DNA of 40,546 nt from Akkermansiaceae bacterium (GTDB lineage Bacteria > Verrucomicrobiota > Verrucomicrobiia > Verrucomicrobiales > Akkermansiaceae), in contig CAIKDP010000156.1 of assembly GCA_903826205.1 (NCBI GenBank), positions 1-40,546 on the forward strand, read 5' to 3'. The notes under the pieces are model-generated. The model had not been told where the DNA came from. It saw only the letters and a program-made list of their open reading frames with translations, and made no database searches. Made by a program: the position numbers and the translations under genes. This document shows positions 7,108-16,633 of the stretch, piece by piece (position 1 is the first letter of the stretch; every line of letters starts with the position of its first letter).

Positions 7108-8894
7108 ATGGCTTCGCGCGGTTCGTTCGCTCAGACAATCCTATCTGTGGGAGCAATGGTTCTTCTTGCGCTGGGAGGTTCCGTGATGGCTGAAGAGCGT
7201 CTGGCGACCGACCCGAACGATCCGATGAATCTGCACCGAGTGCTGATCAATCACGTCGGATTCACTCCATCTGCCGGCAAACACGTCGTGGTGATCGACC
7301 CGCCGGAGCCGAAGTTCAGCGTCTATCAGCAGTGGAATGGGGAGAAATTCAGCGGGCCCCTGATCAAGGTCGATCAGGATCTGGGCCCGGGCTGGGTCGG
7401 AGACTTCACGGCGCTGCGCGACGAAGGGGTCTATTTCATCCGCTGCGGCGGACTCAACAGCCATCCCTTCACCATCAGCAAGACCGCCTACGAAATGCCG
7501 TTGCGGACGACGCTGATCTATTTCAACTGGCAGCGCTGCGGCGATAGCCGATCCGGATGGAACACTCCGTGCCACACGAACGATGGAATCCTGGCCGACA
7601 CCGGCGCGCACGTCGATCTGGCCGGCGGATGGCACCAGTCCGGCGACTTGCGAAAGTGGACCTGGGGAACCAGCTTTGGCTTGCTGGGTCTGGGCATGAC
7701 CGATCTGAAGCGTTCGCCGCGCTGGGATTCGGGACAGATCGCCGAGGAATTCCGCTGGGGCAACCAGTATTTCCAGAAGATGGTCCGCCCCGATGGCTGC
7801 TTGATGGACACGGTCAACATGCCACTCGGCTGGGGACCGCGGAAGTTCTATCGCCAGGACGGAACCTTGATGTCGCACTACGTGGTCATGGCCGGGCAGG
7901 CGATCGGCGCGAGGATGTTCGCCAAGAAAGATCCCGCCTACTCGCGCAAATGTCTCGATCTGGCAAAGCAGATGTGGACGTACAGCGCTGGATTGGGGGC
8001 CGATTTCAAGCTCTACAGGCTGCCGGAGATCCCAGCGTGCCATGAATTTCTGGCCACAGCCTTCGACGCCTATTATCCCGGCTCCTGTTTTGATCAGGCC
8101 CTGAAGACCTATGCGGCCATGCGCCTAGCGGAAGCGGAGCCGGGCGGTCCCTGGCTGGATCAGGCCGTTCAGGCGGCGACGGCGCTGGCCAAGCTCCAGT
8201 TCGACGGCGATCCTACCCTCGATCCGGCGACAGCTTGTTTCCGCGAAGCGCCCGGGAAAAACTCGCTGAACGGATTCAACAGCAGTATTGCACTGGGGCT
8301 CATCGGCATGTGCGATCTCATCGAAAGAAACCCCGGCCATCCTGCCCTAGCCGCCTGGCGGCACACCGTGAGCAAGGTGGCTCGCCAGATGCGGATCATG
8401 TCAGAGCGCAACCCGTGGGGCCTGGTTCCCTGCATCTGGTATTCGAAAGACCCGGGGGGCGGCCGCAAAGGCGGCTCTGGATTCTATCGCTGCTTGCCTG
8501 CCCTGGCCTGAATGGCCAAGGCCCGAATACCGACATCCTGGCTGCGGCGTTGTTCCTGCGCCGCGCCGCCGCGGTCTTGAAGGAACCGGCGTATGACGCG
8601 GTTGCCTGGAGACAGATCGACTGGATTCTGGGCTGCAATCCGCTCGCGGCCAGCAACGTCGAAGGGATCGGATACAATCAGATTTGGCGTTACGTGCCGA
8701 ACGAATTTTTCCCGCCCACGCCCCAGATTCCCGGCGCGGTGATGGTTGGCATCGAAGGAGACGACAAGGACTTGCCCGTGCACGATCGGCCTCACTTTCC
8801 CATGGTGGGACGTTCGGAATACGATATGCCGGTGACCGCGGAGTTCCTGTGGCTGCTGGCCGAGATCACCGCCGAGGGCGCGAATGGGAAATGA
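7108..8894 (+). pseudogene. GH9-like glycoside hydrolase, disrupted by a frameshift near 8490
   Basis: The ATG at 7108 has AAAAGG 5 nt upstream and starts a signal peptide (MASRGSFAQTILSVGAMVLL...); the upstream ATG at 7024 gives an implausible extension. An N-terminal Ig-like domain of GH9 type (HRVLINHVGFTPSAGKHVVV) is followed by the (alpha/alpha)6 start with GGWHQSGDLRKW (about 173-184). Frame 1 stops at 8511 just after KGGSGFYRC. A second frame continues with LACPGLNGQGPNTDIL, DWILGCNPLAASNVEGIGYN and the GH9-like end SEYDMPVTAEFLWLLAE, stopping at 8894. Restoring one base near 8490-8492 joins the two. In the GGWxDAGD motif of cellulases the first Asp is Gln here and the second Asp is kept, so activity differs from a classic endoglucanase or is lost. 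A sequencing error is possible. Confidence 0.8.
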
Positions 8895-8912
8895 CCCGGG
8901 ATTCATACCTGC

Positions 8913-9302
8913 GATGGAATGGGACGGGTCTTTTCTCCCGCAGGCGCATTCGTTAGAATGCGGGGGCAATTCCGCTTCCACGCATACCCCGCATGACCCC
9001 CACGCGTTGTCACCAACGCGCCTACGATGGAATGGGACGCGCCTTTCTCCCGCAGGCGCATTCGTTAGAATGCGGGGGCAATCCCGCTTCCACGCATACC
9101 CCGCATGACCCCCACGCGTTGTCACCAACGCGCCTACGATGGAATGGGCCGCGCCTTTCTCCTGTAGGCGAATTCGTTAGAATGCGGGGGCAATTCCGCT
9201 TCCACGCATACCCCGCATGACCCCCACGCGTTGTCACCAACGCGCCTACGATGGAATGGGCCGGGTCTTTTCTCCCGTAGGCGCATTCGTTAGAATGCGG
9301 TT
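8913..9302. repeat. 112-bp tandem repeat array, about 3.5 copies, rich in hairpins
   Basis: Copies begin at about 8913, 9026, 9138 and 9250 (last one partial), with a period of 112 bp and only a few differences between units. Each full unit carries several perfect stems; in the second unit: CGCATTC-gtta-GAATGCG (9057-9074), ATGCGGGG (9070-9077) with CCCCGCAT (9099-9106), and CGCGTTG-tcac-CAACGCG (9115-9132). A further CGCCTAC/GTAGGCG pairing is exact in the unit from 9131. The first two stems overlap and would be alternatives. Long open frames across the array arise from its period and are not considered genes. It starts 19 bp after the GH9-like stop. Confidence 0.9.
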
Positions 9303-9408
9303 GCAAACCGCCGCCACGGTCAACGTGGCTGTCGCGTCCCGCGGCAGACCGTGAGTGCGGCGTCCCGCCGCAATGCGGCGGACACGGAGCGGGACTTGGC
9401 AAGTCCCG
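9297..9408. repeat. Cluster of three short palindromes
   Basis: Directly after the tandem array are GCGGTT-gca-AACCGC (9297-9311), GCCACG-gtcaa-CGTGGC (9313-9329) and CGGGACTT-ggc-AAGTCCCG (9390-9408). The last one, with the following GTTCC, recurs at 38715-38733. No T-run follows, so these look like dispersed palindromic elements more than terminators, although they lie between convergent genes (8894 plus, 9455 minus) and could act as a bidirectional transcription end. Confidence 0.65.
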
Positions 9409-9454
9409 TTCCCTGGCCATCGCTCTGCGTCCTCTTCCCATGTTGATGGATTGT

Positions 9455-11659
9455 CTACGGTGAAGGCTTTGTTTCAAGCATTTCACCTGACAGCATTTCA
9501 TCCGGCAGCATGGTTTCGCGGATGGCTGCGAAGTGTTTCGCGATGCCATGCTTGCGGGTCAGATCCCAATAGGACGTTTGCATTTGACGCAGTGCCAGCA
9601 CGGATGTGATCCAGCCTTGGGTCCAACCGCTTTCCGTGGCCCAAATCCCCCATCCGACGTCGGCATTGGATCCCCAATAGTCCCAGCGCCTGAAATCAAA
9701 ACCGCGGAACCATGCGCCATCGAGCATGGCGTATTTGTCGCTGCGGATTTGAATGCGGATCAGGAAATCCGCGATGCGCTCCGCCGCGCATTTCAATCTC
9801 ATATCGCCAGTGGCTGCCGCCGCTTCATGCAAGCCGAGAAATGCGAAGTTGGTGGTATAGAGCAAATCGGTTGCGGGATCACCCGATTCATAAACCAACG
9901 GACACTCATCAGTTCCATAGGACGCATTGCCACCTCCGGGATGGTCTATTAATTGCCGGATGGCGCCGCATTCGTCTTGTGCAGCGAGCACATAGTTGGC
10001 GACTTGATCGAGCCATGCGCGGTGAAGCGGCGTGTCCTCGATGCGAATCAGCCATGCGAGCGGCAACAGCATGCGCGCCCGTTCGGAGTCCTGCCGATTC
10101 GCCTCGCAATCCCAACCAGCGGGAAATCGCCGCATCATTTCGCCGATGGCGGATTTCGTCCGGCTGAGAATCGGCTCGAAGCGGGTCTTGTCATAAAGCC
10201 ACAAATTGACGGCCCATTGATATGCCTGATAGTGCGGGCTGTATTTATTCCCGGACCAACGTCCATCGGATTGTTTCCAAAACCATTTCCAATCGTGCAC
10301 GTTGAATTCGGGAGAATCAATGCGTGGATTGCGGAAACCGTCGGGTCCCGTGGTGCGGAAGTTGCCTAACATGCAACGAATGAGGGCCGGATCCCAGGTG
10401 TCGTCATTGAGTACTGTGGTCGCCATGAGCAGGCCCAAAGTTGCACGCGCATTGTCATCTCCATAATACACCTGCGGACCACTGTCGCGCGCATTCCAAT
10501 CGAGCAGTCCATAGGCGGAGTTTGTGGGATCGGCGGCGGGGCCTTGCTGGATGGAGGAGTTTTTCAAAACGAAAGCCGCGAGATTGGCGGCGATTTGGCG
10601 ATCTTTGGCATCATCATTGGCCACCCCGTTCAATGCCATGGCCATGGCGCCTTCGCTGTTGCAATCCGCGCGCAGCCACCACCGCATGGGTTGTGTTCCC
10701 GAATCACTGATGCGCGAACTGTATCCTTCTAACAAACCATACGTGCCATCGCCCGGAGGCAGATCAGGGGTTGGTCCCTGGCCCGTGCGGTCGTTGAAAT
10801 TGGCGGCATCCTGCATCAGATTTTGCCAATCGTGATGAATGAGCAAGCGTCCTTTGCCATACCACTGGGCACCACGGCGGACCGCCTGTGCCAAGGCAGC
10901 GTGCGGAAGTGGCTCTACTTTGCCATACATCGGTCGCACCAGCGGTGTCCACTCCAATGGCGGAACAGTGGCATCGGGACACAACCATTTGAAGACCATG
11001 GGCCAGAGCGTCCGCCAGGCGTCGGTTGGGGCATGGCGCGCTGCAATGAATTGGCTGAGGCGGGTTGTAGCAACGAGAATGTTGCCTTGTGGATGCTCAA
11101 AGAGAACAGGCCAGACCTTGGTGGCGGGGAGCCCCAGTTTTGCCACGTCATATCCAACCACACGCGCCAGGACCAAGTGTGGGGCGCTTGCCGCCATCGG
11201 CAGATACGTGCAATCCTGGATCATCAAAATCCGCATCCTTGCCAGCGCCGGGCCGAATGCGTCGGATGCCACCACCGCCCGCTCCCATTCCGTTTTGCGG
11301 GGTGCGGCAATTTCCATGTTGGGCAATGCGGCGGGATATTCCACATAAAGCCGGACATGCTTGGCGGCCGCACTTGCATAAACGTCGTCCGGAACGGACG
11401 TTTGTTTTGCCGGATAATCATTGGCAAGAAGCAGCACGCCATCCCCCGCTTTGGCCAGCGCTAGGGCAGCGGCGGGCGTGTCCGCGCGTTGCGTGGCGAG
11501 TCCCGATGACTTGGCGGTTTGATAGAGGTCGTTGCTCTCGTTGGCGGCGAATATCCAATCCGCCCGCGCGGTGGTGGCGGCAAGCATCAGAGCCACGCCC
11601 ATGAGACCGGCCGCGGTTTTTTGGGCTCTCACGATTGAGGGATTCCGGATGGTTGGCAT
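9455..11659 (-). CDS. Secreted six-hairpin (alpha/alpha)6 protein with N-terminal amidotransferase-like domain, function unknown
   Basis: 734 residues with a clear signal peptide (KTAAGLMGVALMLAATTARA). The first 230 or so residues after it alternate strands and helices (GDGVLLLANDYP, PHLVLARVVGYDVAKLGLP, GNILVATTRLSQFI) and resemble a class I glutamine-amidotransferase/ThuA-like domain without an obvious catalytic Cys. From about residue 250 the protein is aromatic and helical (YGLLEGYSSRI, WWLRADCNSEGAMAMAL, YGLLDWNARDSG, WKWFWKQSDGRWSGNKYSPHYQ, WDYWGSNADVGWGIWATESGW), the pattern of six-hairpin glycosidases and lyases. No named CAZy family is recognised with confidence. A deleted copy of part of this gene lies at 6673-6776. 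Given its neighbours, carbohydrate hydrolysis is the likely role. Confidence 0.75.
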   Translation of the reverse strand: MPTIRNPSIVRAQKTAAGLMGVALMLAATTARADWIFAANESNDLYQTAKSSGLATQRADTPAAALALAKAGDGVLLLANDYPAKQTSVPDDVYASAAAKHVRLYVEYPAALPNMEIAAPRKTEWERAVVASDAFGPALARMRILMIQDCTYLPMAASAPHLVLARVVGYDVAKLGLPATKVWPVLFEHPQGNILVATTRLSQFIAARHAPTDAWRTLWPMVFKWLCPDATVPPLEWTPLVRPMYGKVEPLPHAALAQAVRRGAQWYGKGRLLIHHDWQNLMQDAANFNDRTGQGPTPDLPPGDGTYGLLEGYSSRISDSGTQPMRWWLRADCNSEGAMAMALNGVANDDAKDRQIAANLAAFVLKNSSIQQGPAADPTNSAYGLLDWNARDSGPQVYYGDDNARATLGLLMATTVLNDDTWDPALIRCMLGNFRTTGPDGFRNPRIDSPEFNVHDWKWFWKQSDGRWSGNKYSPHYQAYQWAVNLWLYDKTRFEPILSRTKSAIGEMMRRFPAGWDCEANRQDSERARMLLPLAWLIRIEDTPLHRAWLDQVANYVLAAQDECGAIRQLIDHPGGGNASYGTDECPLVYESGDPATDLLYTTNFAFLGLHEAAAATGDMRLKCAAERIADFLIRIQIRSDKYAMLDGAWFRGFDFRRWDYWGSNADVGWGIWATESGWTQGWITSVLALRQMQTSYWDLTRKHGIAKHFAAIRETMLPDEMLSGEMLETKPSP

Positions 11660-11844
11660 TGGCTCCGCGCTTTATCTCCGGCGTGCGCTCACTCCACAAG
11701 TACCAAAGTCACGCCCGGCTATCATGAATAACCGCAATTACATGCGCTTGGGCCAAGGGGTGGACATAGCGTGAAAAATGTTGGGTCAGGCGCCATTCGC
11801 ATCAACCTAAGGACAAGGTCGGTGATTATGACGACCTATTCTTG

Positions 11845-11981
11845 ACCACTGAAGGCACTGAGATTCACTGAAACCACTGATTTGAAGATGAAAACACCGA
11901 AAATATCATCCCCCATCATTTTCAAGACCTCAAATGCATTTCTTTATCAGTGCTCTCAGTGGTATCAGTTCTTTCAGTGGT
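11845..11981. repeat. Imperfect long inverted repeat of ACCACTGA units
   Basis: In the 400-bp gap between the GH95-like stop (12060) and the six-hairpin gene start (11659), a 37-bp stretch at 11845-11881 built from ACCACTGA/CACTGA words is repeated in inverted orientation at 11946-11981. The copies are imperfect and separated by 64 bp, giving a potential large stem-loop. A smaller AGGTCG/CGACCT hairpin lies just upstream. The ACCACTGA-type repeat is common in intergenic DNA of several bacterial phyla. No gene is seen in the gap. Confidence 0.65.
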
Positions 11982-12059
11982 TTATGATGCCCGATTCACA
12001 TTCTGAATCCGCGTTTCCCGGCAATTTCCGTGTTGGGTTGATGCCAATGCGGCAGGTGC

Positions 12060-14441
12060 CTAACGCACGACGGTCACGGGTTGGGCGACATTGGCCGGTG
12101 CTGCGGGGGGCTGGTCCGGGCGTTCCAGGGTGGCTTCCAATGCCTCACCCATTCTGAGTTCCGCCACGAAGTCTTGCCCGGCTTTCCCAACGCCCTGGGC
12201 CGACCACTTCACCGCGCGCCCGCCGAAGTTGTCGCGCACGCGCACGAGCCCGTTTTTGCCAGCCACGATTTTGAGCCAGGTGGTGGCGTTGTTCTCGCGC
12301 CTGGCCGACACCCGGTGACCGCCTTCGGCACGCAGGTCGCTGAACGAGGCGTCATGCCAGCGCCACGGGGTGGCGGGGAACACGCGGATGACTTCACTGT
12401 CATGTTTGCCAGGCGTGGGGCTCCAACTTTGCAACAGCATTTCCTGGGCCGCCTGCATGGCGGCGAAGTTGCCCTCGAGCGTGAACGGCCGGTCGGTCGA
12501 ACCGGAGAAGCCACGGCCCGATTGGTCGCCGTTGACATGAAAGCCGTTGCGGGAAACAAACGCCCGGGTGAACACCTCCAGATGACGCATGGCCGCCTCG
12601 CCATCGCCCACCCGCGCCCGCAGGCAGCCCATCCACGCCCATGAGTATCCGCACCAGCCGCGGGTTCCCAGCTTGTCCCAAGCGGCGAGCGAGGCCTTGA
12701 TGCGTTGTTGGTCCGTGGCACCGCCCTCGATGGAAATCAGGTTGAATGGATAGATGCCGATCAAATTGGACAAATGGCGGTGACTCTCACGCAGAGGCGT
12801 CACAGAATCTAACAATAGCTCGCCATCCGGCGCGGCGTGGAAATCGCCCAACCTGGCAGCCAGCCCGGCCCACTTTGCCGCCGCGGCGGGTTGGTCCAAA
12901 GCCGCCGCCATTTCCTCTAACGAGAGAAACAGCATCTTCAGGCACATCAGGTCGTAATTGCTGTTAGGCAAAAGCCAGGCGTGTGGGCCGTTATTGAAGA
13001 TTTCCGGCGAGGAGGATTTCGGGAGCACCAACAGGCCCTGCGCGTTGGGCTTGAGCAAATCCGCCATGCACTGGCCGACCTCGCCGCACCACGGGTAGGC
13101 GCGGTTTTTGAGGAAGGCATTGTCGCCGGTGTAGCGCCAGTGCAGATAGAAGAGATGGGCATTCCAGGCGCTCATGGTGGGTGACATCGCGTATTGGCCC
13201 CAGCCGCCGAGGGGTTGTCCGGCCAGCGACATCACGCCGGGTGAGGCGAGGCCGCCGGTGCCGTAAAAATCCCTGGCAAATTGGCGGAACGCCGGCGTCA
13301 GTTGCCACAGGAAGTCCAAATAACAATTGCCCGCATCAAAGTGCCCCGCCTCTTGATAGGCTATATATGTCATCTGGGTGTTGAGGTCATTGTGATAGTC
13401 ACCCTTCCACGGCGGCAGACCACCGTTGTCGGCGGTCCACACTCCCTGCAAGGGAATCGGCGGCGCACCCATGCGCGATCCGGCACCGTAGAGGTAACGG
13501 GCGAATTGGTAGTAGCGCTGGATCGGCGCCTCGGGCAGTTGAATGGAGGATTGTGCCCAGAAGTCCCGCCACCATGCGGTATGGCCGGCGAGTGCGCCCG
13601 CATAACCATTTGCCAACGCCTTGCCGCAACGCGCCTTGGCAATTTCCAACAAATCCTCGCCGGCCTTGCAGTCGTTGGTGGATGTGACAGCGATCGCCAC
13701 CAAGGTGACATCAGCCACCCGTTGCGTGGCGACGCAGGCGCAATACTTGAAGCCTTCCGCGGCATCCTGCACATACCACACCATGCCGTCCGCCTCCCCG
13801 CGCCGGGCCGGCGGATAGCCTAGAGTGGATACCGCGCCAGTGCTTGCGTTGGCTTTGAAGTTACCGTCCTGAGTGCCCTCGCCGGCGGGAATCAACGCCA
13901 CCGCTTGCACCGGTTTGCCGGGAATGCGCAGCAAGGCGACCGGTTCGGTTGCGCTGAAGAACGCGCGGGCCTCGCTGCCATCGTGGAAATGAGCCACGCC
14001 CTCGGCAGTGGCCAGATTCAATTCGAACGCATCGAGCGATTGTGAGGGATCCAACGTCAACTCCACGCGGCCAGCCGGCAACTTGGTGGGGGTGGTTCCG
14101 TTGTAGTAATCATTCCAGGGATCGCTGCGGTCGTTGAGGCTTTGCCAGGGGTGCTTCTTCCACCATTCCTTTTCACCGGTGGTGCGTTCGTCCCACAAAT
14201 CGCCGCGGTCTAGCGAGAGGCGCAGGGTATGGTTCTCGCCCCATAACAAGCCGCCCATCAGGCCGTTGCCCAGCGGAATGGCGTCGTCCCAAACCTTGAT
14301 CGGCGCGGCAATGCACAAATTTTCAGCAGGCGGCGGCGGCGGATTGGTGGCAGCAACCGATGGTGCCAGCAGGCAGGCCATGGCAGCAAGCTGGGCGAGG
14401 ATCATGGGCATGTGGAGACGACTGGCAGGGTGGAGGGTCAT
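12060..14441 (-). CDS. Secreted GH95-like glycosidase (alpha-L-fucosidase / alpha-L-galactosidase family), atypical active site
   Basis: 793 residues from ATG 14441, whose product starts with a signal peptide (MTLHPASRLHMPMILAQLAA...). Family landmarks: N-terminal WDDAIPLGNGLMGGLLWGE (about 51-69); LQGVWTADNGGLPPWKGDYH followed by NDLNTQM (331-357); RESHRHLSNLIGIYP (551-565); TRGWCGYSWAWMGCLRARVG (593-612); and RPFTLEGNFAAMQAAQEMLL (651-670). Typical GH95 enzymes have N-I-N in the second motif and IDGN in the last. Here these read D352-L-N354 and LEGN (Glu656), while the acid Glu552 is kept. GH95 inverts stereochemistry on alpha-L-fucosides or alpha-L-galactosides. The gene follows the SUMF1-like genes on the same strand with a gap of about 130 bp. 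Confidence 0.83.
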   Translation of the reverse strand: MTLHPASRLHMPMILAQLAAMACLLAPSVAATNPPPPPAENLCIAAPIKVWDDAIPLGNGLMGGLLWGENHTLRLSLDRGDLWDERTTGEKEWWKKHPWQSLNDRSDPWNDYYNGTTPTKLPAGRVELTLDPSQSLDAFELNLATAEGVAHFHDGSEARAFFSATEPVALLRIPGKPVQAVALIPAGEGTQDGNFKANASTGAVSTLGYPPARRGEADGMVWYVQDAAEGFKYCACVATQRVADVTLVAIAVTSTNDCKAGEDLLEIAKARCGKALANGYAGALAGHTAWWRDFWAQSSIQLPEAPIQRYYQFARYLYGAGSRMGAPPIPLQGVWTADNGGLPPWKGDYHNDLNTQMTYIAYQEAGHFDAGNCYLDFLWQLTPAFRQFARDFYGTGGLASPGVMSLAGQPLGGWGQYAMSPTMSAWNAHLFYLHWRYTGDNAFLKNRAYPWCGEVGQCMADLLKPNAQGLLVLPKSSSPEIFNNGPHAWLLPNSNYDLMCLKMLFLSLEEMAAALDQPAAAAKWAGLAARLGDFHAAPDGELLLDSVTPLRESHRHLSNLIGIYPFNLISIEGGATDQQRIKASLAAWDKLGTRGWCGYSWAWMGCLRARVGDGEAAMRHLEVFTRAFVSRNGFHVNGDQSGRGFSGSTDRPFTLEGNFAAMQAAQEMLLQSWSPTPGKHDSEVIRVFPATPWRWHDASFSDLRAEGGHRVSARRENNATTWLKIVAGKNGLVRVRDNFGGRAVKWSAQGVGKAGQDFVAELRMGEALEATLERPDQPPAAPANVAQPVTVVR

Positions 14442-14569
14442 GGGAAAAATGATTTGAGCATCAAGGCTGGCAAGCTGCAAGCGTGCGTTCAGTCAGTGTC
14501 GCTCAGTCAGACGGGATGGCGGCAAGGATGGACCAGGGCCGGGGGAGGCGTATCATGAGTGGCGCTTCC

Positions 14570-16582
14570 TCACGGGGTGCCCTGCAGGCGACCGAAGAGC
14601 TTGCCATCGCTTGACGCGGCGGAGAGCGGGATTCCGGCGGTGATCGTCTGAAAGTCCGAAGCGGTGATCGGCGCGACGGTGAAGACGACGCCACCGACCG
14701 TCAATGTGACATCAGGGACGGCCGCGGTGTGCCAGGTATCAAGCACACCGAGGTCGTTGCTGTATTGGACATTGAGGACCGCCGTGCCGCGCGCGCTTGC
14801 CTTCAGGCATTGGAAGATCAGGACCAGCTTGCCGCCGGCTACGGTGGTGGCGACCGGCAGGCACGTGCGACTGTCGCCCATGGCCGAGCCATTCAAGAGC
14901 CAGGCAAGGCCGTTGGCGACGCCGTCCTGGTTGGGGTCGTCGGCAAAACCGGTTAGAGGCGCGCCGGCGATCCATGCATCGAACGGGCTATGGGTCGTGA
15001 GGCTAACACTGGAATCACTCATCACCCGGAAACCTGTGTCCTCATACACCTGAATAAAAGAAGACTCATCAAAAGACTTGTTGGCACACCAGTTTTCCAC
15101 GGCGTCCAGATATCCGCCAGTGCCAGCCGCGTCCTGGATCCACTCGTAGATGCAAGGACCGAAGGCGTAGCTCATCGAGGCCAAGGCCCCGTTCCATTCC
15201 GCCACCGTCGGGAGGAAGAACTTGGCTCCCGGCGTGCGGTTCCAATTGAGCAGCGCGGTGTGGTCGGCGTTGAACGTGTAGGCCGCGGGCAAGCCCGAAC
15301 TGGTGTTCAACCAGTTGATGAAATCCACAACTTCGATCCCACTGACATTGCAGGCCGCATCGGTGAGCGGAAGGCCGGCGTTCCTGGCGCAGGCGACACC
15401 CTTGGTTGTTAGATAGAACTTGTTGAACGCGTCGTTGGGGATCTCGGTGTCGCCCACCCGATACGCGGAAGTGACCGGATTGAACGTCAATGCGAACTGG
15501 TTGGCGCCTGTACCGAAGGTCACTGTTTCCGCCTGGAGCGGCATTATCACGGTGATCGCCGGGCTGGTGCCCGTCTTGCCCCCGCCGCTCGCCGTAAGGG
15601 TCGCGCTTTCCACCACGTTGTCCTTGGACATGATCGTGAACATGCCGCTGGTGAGCGTCTTCGTGTTGTCGCCGAAGGTGCCATTGCCGTCGCCGTCAAA
15701 CTGCGCATTGCCAGTACTGCTCGTCATCGTCACCACCGTTGTGCTGTCGCTGGCGATCGTCTTGCCGTCAATGTCCTTGGCCGTCACCGTCACGCTGAAC
15801 GTTGAGCCCGCTTGCTGTGGTGAGCTTGCCATCACCTCGAAGTGGTCCAGCGGAAGACTTGGATGTTCTATCAACTGGTATCCGTTGATCGAGTTCCTGC
15901 CTGTAAATCCGCACGCTAAAGCAATTTTTCCGGTAGCGTCCGAGGAGAGTCCGTTCAATCGAGCGTAATTAAAATCGCCATAGGTGTCCGCAGGGTTCGT
16001 GTCTTGTCGCCAAGCGAGATTTAAGCAGTGCGCGGGGTCACGGTTAATGTTAAACCTGCCGGTCAGACCCGATCCGGCGGTCAACTCAACTCCGATGGCG
16101 GCCGCCGGATCATCCCACCTCGCATTATTATAAAAGTTGCTCGCAATAATTACCAAATCATACGTGGAGGCAGGATTGAGGCCGCTGAAAGTCGCGCTGA
16201 AGTCATGGTCCCCATAAATATAGGAGTCGTAGAAACTGGGTGAGGGGTAGCCAGCCGCACTGCCTCCAGATGCATAGTTTGCATTTGGATCAGAAGCGAA
16301 CTTCACCGTCGAGACCACACCCGTGGAGGTGTATAGGTTGCGGGCACCTGGCGCGTTGTCGCTGAAGCCATTCCATACGGTGCCGGTCGTTTCTGCAACT
16401 GGCCCGACAAAACCCATCGCCGGAGTGATCGCTGCAATCCCGCCCGGCTCGCGGTTCTGGCCGGTGAGGACATTATACACCGCAGTGTCCGCTGATGCGG
16501 CGGTCGCCGGTGCCAGCGCCGCCACCACCGCGACTGCGATTGATTTGCATTCGCCCGCCAGCTGCCAGATCCTAAGTTGCAT
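14570..16582 (-). CDS. Secreted multidomain protein: beta-sandwich, Ig-like, SUMF1/C-type-lectin-like domain and verrucomicrobial C-terminal tail
   Basis: 670 residues with a signal peptide ending ATAASA. Order: a unique beta-rich N-terminal domain of about 210 residues (GDHDFSATFSGLNPASTYDL, ligand-binding-like); a bacterial Ig-like domain (LDHFEVMASSPQQAGSTFSV onward); a formylglycine-generating-enzyme/SUMF1-type fold (VDFINWLNTSSGLPAAYTFN, KFFLPTVAEWNGALA, YEWIQD, DTGFRV); and a tail with DPNQDGVANGLAWLL, ending DGKLFGRLQ. The tail resembles the C-terminal region of many verrucomicrobial secreted proteins. Catalytic cysteines of true formylglycine-generating enzymes are not evident, so a binding or scaffold role is likelier. 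From the Ig domain onward it is about 91% identical to its upstream neighbour. Confidence 0.75.
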   Translation of the reverse strand: MQLRIWQLAGECKSIAVAVVAALAPATAASADTAVYNVLTGQNREPGGIAAITPAMGFVGPVAETTGTVWNGFSDNAPGARNLYTSTGVVSTVKFASDPNANYASGGSAAGYPSPSFYDSYIYGDHDFSATFSGLNPASTYDLVIIASNFYNNARWDDPAAAIGVELTAGSGLTGRFNINRDPAHCLNLAWRQDTNPADTYGDFNYARLNGLSSDATGKIALACGFTGRNSINGYQLIEHPSLPLDHFEVMASSPQQAGSTFSVTVTAKDIDGKTIASDSTTVVTMTSSTGNAQFDGDGNGTFGDNTKTLTSGMFTIMSKDNVVESATLTASGGGKTGTSPAITVIMPLQAETVTFGTGANQFALTFNPVTSAYRVGDTEIPNDAFNKFYLTTKGVACARNAGLPLTDAACNVSGIEVVDFINWLNTSSGLPAAYTFNADHTALLNWNRTPGAKFFLPTVAEWNGALASMSYAFGPCIYEWIQDAAGTGGYLDAVENWCANKSFDESSFIQVYEDTGFRVMSDSSVSLTTHSPFDAWIAGAPLTGFADDPNQDGVANGLAWLLNGSAMGDSRTCLPVATTVAGGKLVLIFQCLKASARGTAVLNVQYSNDLGVLDTWHTAAVPDVTLTVGGVVFTVAPITASDFQTITAGIPLSAASSDGKLFGRLQGTP
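14577..15853 (-). repeat. Direct duplication, copy 1 (about 1.27 kb)
   Basis: This segment, covering the Ig-like domain, SUMF1-like domain and C-terminal tail, is repeated at about 16641-17913 in the same orientation. The encoded proteins differ at roughly 37 of 430 positions, spread along the length, with one codon of length difference. Homology ends sharply at LDHFEVMASS; the upstream domains of the two proteins are unrelated. Confidence 0.88.
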
Positions 16583-16633
16583 ATGTTCTATTCTTTGGAG
16601 TTTTCCAAGCGCATTGCTCCGACACGGACATCC

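Noticed and set aside
8913-9302. CRISPR array
   Set aside because: The 112-bp period has no repeat/spacer alternation; whole units are nearly identical.
8484-9549. Open frames across the tandem repeat (repeating GGHAGYAWKR and NECACGRK-like words)
   Set aside because: They follow the 112-bp period and hairpins, overlap each other on both strands, and resemble no protein domain.
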